A stretch of DNA of 64,000 bases from Clostridia bacterium (GTDB lineage Bacteria > Bacillota > Clostridia > Acetivibrionales > DSM-2933): positions 124,001 to 188,000 of the forward strand of contig JAOABQ010000049.1 of assembly GCA_026418275.1 (NCBI GenBank), written 5' to 3'. The position numbers were made by a program, and so were the translations under genes. The notes under the pieces are model-generated. The model had not been told where the DNA came from. It saw nothing but the letters and a program-made list of their open reading frames with translations, and made no database searches. Shown in pieces: positions 38,670 through 46,225 of this stretch. The number at the start of each line of letters is the position of its first letter. Positions within the stretch are counted from its first letter, which is position 1.

Positions 38670-39611
38670 ATGAAATGGCTTGAAATAAGGATAAAGACTA
38701 CAGAGGAAGCATATGATGCAATATCAGATATGCTTACAAATATCGGAGCGGGAGGTGTAGCGATTGAGGACCCCCATGAGATAAAAAAAGAAATAGAAAA
38801 GCATGATTCGTTAGATTATGCAGACGACAATTTCATTAATTCCCTGGGAGAAGATGTGGTGATAAAAGCTTATTTCCCAGGAAACTCTAATATTAATGAA
38901 CTGGCGGAACTAATCAAGGAAAAACTCAATTTCATAGCAAACTTCTTAAATGTTGGAGAAGGTTATGATGGATACTCGGAGCTAAATGAGGAGGATTGGG
39001 CAACTTCCTGGAAAAAATATTACAAGCCTTTTTATATTTCAGACCGCATAGTAATCAAGCCTTCTTGGGAAGAATATGATAACAGACAGAATGAAATTGT
39101 AATAGAACTTGATCCCGGGATGGCTTTTGGAACGGGGACCCATGAAACGACAAGAATGTGTTCGCAATTGTTGGAAAGGTATATGAAACCGGGAGATTCG
39201 GTTATTGATGTGGGCTGCGGTACCGGAATCCTTTCTATTGTCGCTTCGAAATTGGGAGCTTCGAGGATTACCGCGGTGGATGTGGATGAGGTAGCTGTCA
39301 GAGTTTCAAAGGAAAACTGCCAATTGAATGGCGTTAATCATATTACTGTTTTTAAAGGCACATTGGATGAGATAGAGAAAAACAAAGTAGACTTGTTGGT
39401 AGCCAATATCATTGCGAAAGTAATAATTGACATCTCCGAGATAATGCCGTATTATGTAAAGACGGGCGGATATTTTGTTTCTTCAGGCATTATAAAGGAA
39501 AGAAAAGAAGACGTTATTGAAGCCTACTCAAACGTTGGGTTTTCATGTGAATCTATTCTAGAACTGGGTGAATGGGTGGCGATCGTATTTAAATGCCAAG
39601 GTTCTTCGTAA
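38670..39611 (+). CDS. prmA: ribosomal protein L11 methyltransferase
   Basis: SAM-dependent methyltransferase acting on L11. 313 residues: substrate-recognition N-terminal domain, then Rossmann motif I VIDVGCGTGILSIVASKLGA, with AFGTGTHETTR just before it and the post-motif LLVANIIAKV. The start is ATG 38670 after CGGGAGAAG; the longer open frame from 38607 overlaps dnaJ and lacks a ribosome binding site. Overlaps rsmE by 19 bases. The dnaJ-prmA-rsmE order is standard in Firmicutes. Confidence 0.95.
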   Translation: MKWLEIRIKTTEEAYDAISDMLTNIGAGGVAIEDPHEIKKEIEKHDSLDYADDNFINSLGEDVVIKAYFPGNSNINELAELIKEKLNFIANFLNVGEGYDGYSELNEEDWATSWKKYYKPFYISDRIVIKPSWEEYDNRQNEIVIELDPGMAFGTGTHETTRMCSQLLERYMKPGDSVIDVGCGTGILSIVASKLGASRITAVDVDEVAVRVSKENCQLNGVNHITVFKGTLDEIEKNKVDLLVANIIAKVIIDISEIMPYYVKTGGYFVSSGIIKERKEDVIEAYSNVGFSCESILELGEWVAIVFKCQGSS

Positions 39612-40336
39612 ATAGCACCGATATTTCGGATCATACCATTAATATTACAGGTGAAGATGTCAGTCATATAAAAAAAGTATTGAGATTAACGCCTGGGGAT
39701 AATATAATAGTAAGTGATGGTGTTTGTCAAGACTATTTGGTTGAGATAGAGCGTTTTGAGCAAGATCATATAAGGACAAAGGTAATTCGGTCAGAGCCGA
39801 ATACGACAGAGCCTCCTATTGATATTACCCTTTTTCAAGGTTTACCCAAGTCGGATAAAATGGATTTTATTATTCAAAAAAGTATTGAACTTGGTGTAAC
39901 AACAATCTTTCCTGTAATCACAGAGCGAACAATTGTTAGGATCGATCAAAAGAAAGATGCTGCGCATAAGGTGACAAGATGGCAGCGTATTGCTATTGAG
40001 GCAGCAAAACAGTCCAATAGAGGAAAAATTCCTAAGATTGAATTTCCTATCAATTTTGATAATGCACTCAATATTTCAAAAGGGATGGAACTTTCACTCA
40101 TTCCTTATGAGAAAGAGTCAAAAAGTAAATTAAAGGATATCATTCAAGGTAAACGTATTGAAAAAATAGCGGTTTTTATTGGTCCGGAAGGTGGATTTAC
40201 AGAGAATGAAATAGAAAGATCCCTTCTAAACGGTATTAAACCCGTTACATTGGGACCAAGGATTTTGAGAACTGAAACAGCAGGGCTTGCTGTATTATCA
40301 ATACTAATGTATGAACTGGGAGATGTCGGTGGATGA
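39593..40336 (+). CDS. rsmE: 16S rRNA (uracil1498-N3)-methyltransferase
   Basis: 247-residue SPOUT-class methyltransferase. N-terminal PUA-like RNA-binding part (INITGEDVSHIKKVLRLTPG), then the knotted SAM-binding motifs QKSIELGVTTIFPVITERT, RWQRIAIEAAKQSNR, IGPEGGFTENEI and LGPRILRTETAG. Starts within prmA and overlaps the next gene by 4 bases, so translation is coupled along the operon. Confidence 0.95.
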   Translation: MPRFFVNSTDISDHTINITGEDVSHIKKVLRLTPGDNIIVSDGVCQDYLVEIERFEQDHIRTKVIRSEPNTTEPPIDITLFQGLPKSDKMDFIIQKSIELGVTTIFPVITERTIVRIDQKKDAAHKVTRWQRIAIEAAKQSNRGKIPKIEFPINFDNALNISKGMELSLIPYEKESKSKLKDIIQGKRIEKIAVFIGPEGGFTENEIERSLLNGIKPVTLGPRILRTETAGLAVLSILMYELGDVGG

Positions 40337-40704
40337 AAAACCTCACATTTGTAGTTGTAGATGATGCAATTTTTATGCGGACGTTACTAAAAAGAATGAT
40401 TGAGGAAGTAGAAAATTATAAGGTCATCGGAGAGGGAGCAAATGGTTTTGAAGCCATAGAGCAAGCTAAACTCAATCAACCCGACGTAATGACCCTTGAT
40501 ATAACAATGCCGGAAATGGATGGCATCCATGCTGTGAAAGAGATTTTGAAGGTAAGCCCCAACACAAGAATTATCATGGTTTCCGCCATGGGGCAGCAAA
40601 CCATGGTTATTGAAGCGATAAAGCTTGGTGCAAAGGATTTTGTAGTAAAGCCTTTTGAAAAATCCCGTGTTCTTCAAGCGATCCGGAATGTTCTCTCAAT
40701 TTAA
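40333..40704 (+). CDS. CheY-like single-domain response regulator
   Basis: 123 residues, receiver domain only. Acidic pair VVVDDA, phospho-acceptor Asp in DVMTLDITMPEMDGIHA, Thr/Ser in IIMVSAMGQQ, Lys in FVVKPFEKSRV. The sequence is closest to chemotaxis-type CheY. ATGA overlap with rsmE makes it the last gene of the dnaJ operon, and a terminator follows. No kinase is adjacent. Confidence 0.93.
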   Translation: MKNLTFVVVDDAIFMRTLLKRMIEEVENYKVIGEGANGFEAIEQAKLNQPDVMTLDITMPEMDGIHAVKEILKVSPNTRIIMVSAMGQQTMVIEAIKLGAKDFVVKPFEKSRVLQAIRNVLSI

Positions 40705-40716
40705 ATCGGTCAATCA

Positions 40717-40743
40717 AAGGTGCGTATATGCACCTTATTTTAA
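40717..40743 (+). terminator. intrinsic terminator of the dnaJ operon
   Basis: A 7-bp stem, AAGGTGC/GCACCTT (40717-40723/40730-40736), with a 6-base loop, followed by ATTTTAA. Confidence 0.75.
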
Positions 40744-40869
40744 TGTGTGAAATATATTTAATGTACATAAATATAATATTGTTATATATAATAAAATGGA
40801 GTAATTGTGAGAAAACGAGAAAAAAATATATAAAATTTAAAAAAATGGCCTTTTAAAACTCAAAAATTA

Positions 40870-40878
40870 TGTTATAAT
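40870..40878 (+). promoter_or_regulatory. extended -10 promoter for yicC operon
   Basis: TGT-TATAAT (TATAAT 40873-40878), about 38 bases before the yicC start. No clear -35. Confidence 0.55.
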
Positions 40879-40915
40879 ACTTATTAGATTTCTCAAAAAA
40901 AGGATGATCATTAAT

Positions 40916-41794
40916 ATGATACGAAGTATGACCGGGTTTGGTAGAGGAGAATCTCAAGCAGAAGGAAAAAGCTTTCTTGTTGAGATAAAGGCTGTAAATC
41001 ACAGGTATTGTGATGTTTTTGTAAAGATGCCCCGGCAGTTGACCTTTTTAGAAGATAAAATCAGGGATATGGTTAGCAAGAGTGTATCAAGAGGTAAATT
41101 AGATATATATATATCCTATGAGGACTATGGAGAAGATTCTAAAACTGTTTTGATTGACAATGTACTGGCAAAAACTTATATAGATGCTGTTCATAAATTA
41201 AGAGACGACTATGATTTGAAAGATGATATTTCTGTCTCTTTAATTGCTCGCTTTCCAGATATTTTGAAGGTTGAAAAGGTAGAACAGGATGAAAATGAAA
41301 TCTGGAATTTGTTGAAAATTGCTCTTCAGGATGCTGTAAAATCACTTGTGGAGATGCGCGGCATTGAAGGGGAAAAGCTTAAAGAGAATCTATTGGAGAG
41401 GATTCAGCATATTGAGGAAATTTTAAAAGAGATTACCCTCCAAGCTCCCACAGTTGTTCTTGAGTATAAGCAAAAGCTGGAAGCCAGAATAAAGGAACTT
41501 TTGGATCAGCAAACCATTGATGAGAGCAGGCTTGCAATGGAGGTTGCATTGTTTGCTGACCGCTCATGCATTGATGAGGAAATTGTAAGATTGGGAAGTC
41601 ATATGGTACAAGCCCGCGAGGCTTTGTCCATGGATCAGCCGGTGGGAAGAAAGCTGGATTTTTTAATTCAGGAAATGAACCGGGAAATCAATACAATTGG
41701 ATCCAAAGCCAATGATTTGAAAATTACCAAAAAAGTTGTTGAGATAAAAAGCGAACTGGAAAAGGTGAGAGAACAAATACAAAATATTGAGTAA
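40916..41794 (+). CDS. yicC: YicC/YloC-family endoribonuclease
   Basis: 292 residues. Canonical N-terminus MIRSMTGFGRG, followed by EIKAVNHRYCDVFVKMPR, and the C-terminal DUF1732 part with FLIQEMNREINTIGSKAND. The family acts as an RNase (E. coli YicC) and B. subtilis YloC sits in the same gene order. ATG 40904 overlaps the ribosome binding site AGGA; ATG 40916 gives correct spacing. First gene of yicC-remA-gmk-rpoZ. Confidence 0.93.
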   Translation: MIRSMTGFGRGESQAEGKSFLVEIKAVNHRYCDVFVKMPRQLTFLEDKIRDMVSKSVSRGKLDIYISYEDYGEDSKTVLIDNVLAKTYIDAVHKLRDDYDLKDDISVSLIARFPDILKVEKVEQDENEIWNLLKIALQDAVKSLVEMRGIEGEKLKENLLERIQHIEEILKEITLQAPTVVLEYKQKLEARIKELLDQQTIDESRLAMEVALFADRSCIDEEIVRLGSHMVQAREALSMDQPVGRKLDFLIQEMNREINTIGSKANDLKITKKVVEIKSELEKVREQIQNIE

Positions 41795-41814
41795 TATTTT
41801 AGGAGGTAGTGTTC

Positions 41815-42084
41815 ATGAAGTTAATCAATATAGGGTTTGGAAATATCGTATCTGCAAATAGACTGGTTGCGATTGTCAGTCCTGAGTCAGCTCCTATTAA
41901 GAGAATTATTCAGGAAGCCAGAGATAGAGGGATGCTTATTGATGCAACCTATGGAAGAAGAACAAGAGCGGTTATTATCACAGACAGCGACCACATCATA
42001 CTATCGGCTGTACAACCTGAAACAGTTGCACATAGGCTGAATGTAAAAGATGTTGATGAAAGCGACTCAATTGAAGAAGAATAG
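41815..42084 (+). CDS. remA: extracellular matrix regulator RemA (DUF370)
   Basis: 89 residues, DUF370. [16 protein letters not shown] and [19 protein letters not shown] are the conserved core. In Bacillus RemA is a DNA-binding activator of biofilm matrix and osmoprotection genes. The start is ATG 41815, 8 bases after AGGAGG; the in-frame GTG at 41809 is too close. Conserved neighbour of gmk. Confidence 0.93.
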   Translation: MKLINIGFGNIVSANRLVAIVSPESAPIKRIIQEARDRGMLIDATYGRRTRAVIITDSDHIILSAVQPETVAHRLNVKDVDESDSIEEE

Positions 42085-42096
42085 GGAGGCGCTCTT

Positions 42097-42705
42097 ATGT
42101 TCCGTGAGGGGTTATTAGCTGTAGTATCCGGCCCTTCGGGGTCCGGTAAAGGGACTCTTCTAAAACTCATTTGCAATGGTAAACTTAATGTAGGGCTTTC
42201 TATTTCTGCCACAACACGCAAACCCAGAGAAGGGGAAATAGATGGGCAGCATTATTTCTTCAAAACAGTAGAAGATTTTAAAGAAATGGTAAATCAAGAA
42301 CAATTGATTGAATGGGTAGAATACTGCAATAACTTTTACGGCACGCCGAAAAAATACATCGAAGATTCAATAAAAAAGGGCAAGGATATGATCTTGGAAA
42401 TCGATGTTGAAGGTGCTTTGAAAATAAAAGAGAAATATCCCCAATGTATACTTATATTTATTTTACCACCCTCCTTTGAAGAGTTAAGAAAGAGAATCAT
42501 CGGGCGGGGAACTGAAATTGCAGAAGTTATAGAAAAAAGGTTGGAGAAAGCAAAAAAAGAAATAGCATTTATTAGCAATTATGATTATATTATAATTAAT
42601 GATGAGGTTAATCGGGCTGTTGATGAGTTAGACAGTATATTGAAGGCGGAAAAGGTGAGATTTGCCAGAAATACTGATATTTTATCAAAGCTGGGAATGG
42701 TATAA
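42097..42705 (+). CDS. gmk: guanylate kinase
   Basis: Phosphorylates GMP to GDP. 202 residues. P-loop VVSGPSGSGKGTLLKL, GMP-binding STTRKPREGEIDGQHYFF, and EWVEYCNNFYGTP. GGGAGG precedes the ATG, 12 bases after remA. A terminator-like hairpin (CGGAAT/ATTCCG, 42742-42766, then a T6 run) follows before rpoZ. Confidence 0.97.
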   Translation: MFREGLLAVVSGPSGSGKGTLLKLICNGKLNVGLSISATTRKPREGEIDGQHYFFKTVEDFKEMVNQEQLIEWVEYCNNFYGTPKKYIEDSIKKGKDMILEIDVEGALKIKEKYPQCILIFILPPSFEELRKRIIGRGTEIAEVIEKRLEKAKKEIAFISNYDYIIINDEVNRAVDELDSILKAEKVRFARNTDILSKLGMV

Positions 42706-42739
42706 TATAAATTTGTTTATTCACTCTATATACATTTTG

Positions 42740-42774
42740 ATCGGAATGAGCTGTTTGAATATTCCGCGTTTTTT
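42740..42774 (+). terminator. weak terminator/attenuator between gmk and rpoZ
   Basis: A 6-bp stem CGGAAT/ATTCCG with a 13-base loop, followed by CG and TTTTTT. The stem is short, so partial read-through into rpoZ is likely. Confidence 0.55.
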
Positions 42775-42842
42775 AGGAAGTGTGTGCAGACAAGTAGGTT
42801 CGGTTTATGGAAATTTCTATAATTAGGAAGGGGTGATGCATT

Positions 42843-43049
42843 ATGATTTATCCATCAATCAATTCCTTAATGGATAAAGTGGACAGCAGGTATACTTTAG
42901 TAGTTGCAACTGCAAAAAGAGCAAGACAACTGGCGGATGGTGCCCACAAACTTACAAAATGCAATTCGGAAAAACCGGTTACAGTTGCAATTAACGAAAT
43001 CAGTGAAGACAAGATTACTTATGTAAGGACAAAGAGTGGAATCAAATAA
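42843..43049 (+). CDS. rpoZ: DNA-directed RNA polymerase omega subunit
   Basis: 68 residues. The omega signature is DSRYTLVVATAKRARQL, with the N-terminal PSINSLMDKV and a short C-terminus. Assists beta' folding and core assembly. AAGGGGTGAT precedes the ATG. Same order (gmk-rpoZ-coaBC) as in most Firmicutes. Confidence 0.95.
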   Translation: MIYPSINSLMDKVDSRYTLVVATAKRARQLADGAHKLTKCNSEKPVTVAINEISEDKITYVRTKSGIK

Positions 43050-43068
43050 AATTTACAAGTTATTGGAT

Positions 43069-43112
43069 ACATATTTTTAAGGGGATTAGACAATCCCCTT
43101 AAAAATATGTTT
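43069..43112 (+). terminator. long perfect hairpin after rpoZ
   Basis: A 19-bp perfect inverted repeat, 43069-43087/43092-43110 (core AAGGGGATT/AATCCCCTT), with loop AGAC, followed by TTT. Probably an intrinsic terminator and also active in the reverse direction. Confidence 0.85.
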
Positions 43113-43231
43113 GGGCGCTTTCTAAGTGTACGGATGATAAGTTTAAGTGATAGTAATTGTGTATTTTGGTAGGCTATGATCGTATTTATATTATGGTTAT
43201 GCTTCGATCTGATTTTTGGAGGAGTTTTTGT

Positions 43232-44440
43232 ATGTTGAGTGGGAAAACGGTTGTGATTGGTGTATGTGGAGGGATCGCTGCCTACAAAGTGGTGGATGTA
43301 GTAAGCAGGCTAAAAAAACTTCGTGCCCAAGTACATATCATTATGACGCAAAACGCAAAAGAATTTGTAACTCCCCTTACCTTCCAGTCTATTTCACACA
43401 ATTTAGTTGTTACAAATATGTTTGAAGAACCGAAAAGCTTTGATATCAAGCATATTTCCCTGGCAGAGAAAGCGGATTTGGTCATGGTTGCTCCGGCAAC
43501 TGCCAATGTGATCGGAAAAGTTGCAAATGGTATTGCAGATGATATGCTGACGACAACCATCATGGCAACCAAAGCGCCTGTGTTGTTTGTTCCTGCAATG
43601 AATACGGGGATGTATGAAAATCCTTTATTGCAGGAAAATATAAATAAATTGAAGAGATTGGGATATCTTTTTATGGAGCCAGACGAGGGAAAAATGGCCT
43701 GTGGGACTACTGGGAAAGGCAGGCTGCCTGAACCTGAGAAGATTGTAAATCATGTAGAGCAGCTTTTTAATTCCAAAAAGGATATGGAAGGCATACGGGT
43801 TTTAATTACGGCAGGTCCCACAAGGGAAGCCATTGATCCGGTGCGCTACATATCCAATCACTCTTCAGGAAAAATGGGATATGCGGTTGCGGAGGCTGCG
43901 GCTGCAAGAGGAGCTAAGGTTTTGCTTGTGTCGGGTCCTGTACAGCTACCTGTACCTTCGGGGGTTGAAAGGGTTAATGTAACGAGTGCAGAGGATATGT
44001 ACCAGGCTGTGATGAATGCGTATGCAGAAATGGATGTATTTGTAATGGTTGCAGCGGTTGCCGATTACAGGTGTGAAAATGCTGCTTTACATAAAATAAA
44101 AAAAAGCGGAGAAAAGCTCATATTAGAATTAGTGAAAAACCCTGATATTGCCTATGAACTTGGTAAGGTGAAGGGGCATAGAATATTGGTCGGTTTTAGT
44201 GCGGAAACCCAGGAACTCCTCACCCATGCAACCGAAAAGTTAAATAAAAAAAACCTTGACTTTATTGTTGCAAATGATGTAACTTTGGAAGGGGCTGGCT
44301 TTGGAGCCGATACCAATATCGTAAAAATTATAAATAGCGATGGGGATATTAAAGAGTACCCATTGATGAAAAAAAACGAGGTTGCGGAAGAAATCCTGAA
44401 CGAAGTAATGAAAGTCAGGGAAAAGAATAAAATGTACTGA
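43232..44440 (+). CDS. coaBC: bifunctional phosphopantothenoylcysteine decarboxylase / phosphopantothenate-cysteine ligase
   Basis: Two steps of coenzyme A synthesis. 402 residues: CoaC flavoprotein domain (about 1-180) with VIGVCGGIAAYKVVDVV, APATANVIGKVANGIADD and PAMNTGMYENP; CoaB ligase domain with AGPTREAIDPVRYISNHSSG and FVMVAAVADYR. The start is ATG 43232, 7 bases after GGAGGAG; the longer open frame from 43157 has no ribosome binding site. Confidence 0.95.
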   Translation: MLSGKTVVIGVCGGIAAYKVVDVVSRLKKLRAQVHIIMTQNAKEFVTPLTFQSISHNLVVTNMFEEPKSFDIKHISLAEKADLVMVAPATANVIGKVANGIADDMLTTTIMATKAPVLFVPAMNTGMYENPLLQENINKLKRLGYLFMEPDEGKMACGTTGKGRLPEPEKIVNHVEQLFNSKKDMEGIRVLITAGPTREAIDPVRYISNHSSGKMGYAVAEAAAARGAKVLLVSGPVQLPVPSGVERVNVTSAEDMYQAVMNAYAEMDVFVMVAAVADYRCENAALHKIKKSGEKLILELVKNPDIAYELGKVKGHRILVGFSAETQELLTHATEKLNKKNLDFIVANDVTLEGAGFGADTNIVKIINSDGDIKEYPLMKKNEVAEEILNEVMKVREKNKMY

Positions 44441-44508
44441 TTGATTAAATAGGACTTTAATGTGATTTAAATGTTTATTATGAAATATAAATGGAGGAGG
44501 AATACATC

Positions 44509-45897
44509 ATGGCAGTTGAAAAAACCATGGAAAAAATTGTTGCTTTAGCGAAAAACAGAGGATTTGTATATGCTGGATCGGACATATATGGAGGACTTGC
44601 AAATGCATGGGATTACGGTCCTTTGGGTGTGGAGCTCAAAAATAATGTGAAGAAGGCTTGGTGGAAAAAATTTATTCAGGAAAGTCCCTATAACGTTGGT
44701 GTGGACTGTGCCATTCTCATGAATCCCCAGGTTTGGGTTGCATCAGGCCATGTAGGCGGTTTCAGCGATCCCTTGATTGACTGTAAGGATTGTAAAACCC
44801 GTCACAGAGCGGATAAGATGATTGAAGACTGGAATATGGAGAATAATCTTCAGGTAGCCGTAGATGGTTGGAAAAACGAACAATTGATGGAATATATCAA
44901 AGACAAGGGAATTAAGTGTCCTGAGTGCGGTTCGGGAAATTTTACCGATATCAGAAAGTTTAATCTTATGTTCAAAACCTTCCAGGGAGTTACTGAAGAT
45001 TCAAAAGCAGAAATCTTTTTACGCCCGGAAACAGCCCAAGGTATTTTTGTAAATTTTAAAAATGTTCAGAGAACCACAAGAAAAAAGATTCCCTTTGGAA
45101 TCGGACAGATCGGAAAATCTTTCAGAAATGAAATTACGCCGGGGAACTTTACATTCAGAACCCGTGAATTTGAGCAAATGGAGCTGGAGTTCTTCTGTGA
45201 ACCGGGAAAAGATCTGGAGTGGTTTAACTACTGGAAGGATTTCTGCTATAACTGGTTAATCCGCTTCGGTATTAAGGAAGAGAGTCTTAAAATGCGTGAC
45301 CACAGCAAGGAAGAGCTTTCACACTACAGCAATGCAACCACCGATATTGAGTTTAAGTTCCCCTTTGGATGGGGCGAATTATGGGGTATTGCAGATAGAA
45401 CGGATTTTGACTTAAAACAGCATATGGAACATTCCAAGGAAGATCTCTCTTATTTTGACCCCGCTACCAATGAAAAGTATGTTCCTTACTGTATTGAGCC
45501 TTCTCTGGGTGCAGACCGTGTTGCCCTCGCATTTCTCTGTGATGCTTATGAAGAAGAGGAATTGGAAGGTGGAGATGTAAGGACGGTTCTTCGCTTCCAT
45601 CCTGCGATTGCGCCTATTAAAATTGCAGTACTTCCCCTTTCTAAAAAACTGAGGGATGAAACATATAAGGTTTATGAAATCCTTGCGAAACAGCATGTAT
45701 GCTGGTATGATGAAACCGCAAGTATTGGCAAGCTATATAGAAGGCAGGATGAAATTGGAACACCCTATTGTATTACTTTTGATTTTAATTCACTGGAAGA
45801 TCAGAGTGTTACTATAAGGAACAGGGACACTATGCAGCAGGAAAGAATCAAAATTGATGAACTTTTAAAATATTTTGAAGGAAAATTCGATTTTTAG
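44509..45897 (+). CDS. glyS: glycine-tRNA ligase (alpha2 type)
   Basis: Class II aminoacyl-tRNA synthetase. 462 residues. Motif 2 region [18 protein letters not shown] plus [11 protein letters not shown], motif 3 [16 protein letters not shown], and a C-terminal anticodon-binding domain ([13 protein letters not shown] onward). A Cys-rich insert ([12 protein letters not shown] ... CPECGSGNF) may bind zinc. The homodimeric form replaces GlyQ/GlyS here. The start is ATG 44509 after GGAGGAGG; the upstream ATG 44491 precedes that site. No T-box is visible upstream. Confidence 0.96.
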   Translation: MAVEKTMEKIVALAKNRGFVYAGSDIYGGLANAWDYGPLGVELKNNVKKAWWKKFIQESPYNVGVDCAILMNPQVWVASGHVGGFSDPLIDCKDCKTRHRADKMIEDWNMENNLQVAVDGWKNEQLMEYIKDKGIKCPECGSGNFTDIRKFNLMFKTFQGVTEDSKAEIFLRPETAQGIFVNFKNVQRTTRKKIPFGIGQIGKSFRNEITPGNFTFRTREFEQMELEFFCEPGKDLEWFNYWKDFCYNWLIRFGIKEESLKMRDHSKEELSHYSNATTDIEFKFPFGWGELWGIADRTDFDLKQHMEHSKEDLSYFDPATNEKYVPYCIEPSLGADRVALAFLCDAYEEEELEGGDVRTVLRFHPAIAPIKIAVLPLSKKLRDETYKVYEILAKQHVCWYDETASIGKLYRRQDEIGTPYCITFDFNSLEDQSVTIRNRDTMQQERIKIDELLKYFEGKFDF

Positions 45898-45901
45898 GTT
45901 G

Positions 45902-45936
45902 TAGGAGTAGCCGTTTTGGCTACTCCTATTTTTATG
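45902..45936 (+). terminator. intrinsic terminator after glyS
   Basis: An 11-bp perfect stem, TAGGAGTAGCC/GGCTACTCCTA, with loop GTTTT, then TTTTTA. Confidence 0.93.
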
Positions 45937-46113
45937 GCCTATGTTATGTATAAAGTTATGCATTTATGGGGAAATTCTATAGCTGGAGGCAAATTGGAAC
46001 TGTTAAATTTTGCAGTATTTATACAAAACTAAGGAGTTCAAAGGCGATTATTACCGTAACAATAAAATTTGTCCAAAAAAATAATAAAAAAGTAATGAAA
46101 AAATTTCATAATG

Positions 46114-46122
46114 TGTTATAAT
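46114..46122 (+). promoter_or_regulatory. extended -10 promoter for ppdK
   Basis: TGT-TATAAT (TATAAT 46117-46122), giving a leader of about 95 bases. The rest of the 328-base gap 45898-46225 is AT-rich apart from the glyS terminator and the leader hairpins. Confidence 0.5.
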
Positions 46123-46132
46123 GATATGGGCT

Positions 46133-46195
46133 ATGCGGGAATTATCTTCCTGCAGCGTTATCTGCATTAAAGCGGAAAGTATGGAAATACTTTCT
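46133..46195 (+). promoter_or_regulatory. structured 5' leader of ppdK
   Basis: Two hairpins: GCGGGAA/TTCCTGC near 46135-46154, and a perfect 8-bp stem GAAAGTAT/ATACTTTC (46175-46182/46187-46194) closed by a GGAA (GNRA-type) tetraloop, ending about 17 bases before AGGAGG. Looks like an mRNA-stabilising element of a highly expressed gene. Confidence 0.6.
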
Positions 46196-46225
46196 AGCAA
46201 TAAATAAAATAGGAGGTTTTAATAA

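Noticed and set aside
44441..44508. T-box leader for glyS
   Set aside because: The gap is only 68 bases and contains no T-box sequence or specifier hairpin.
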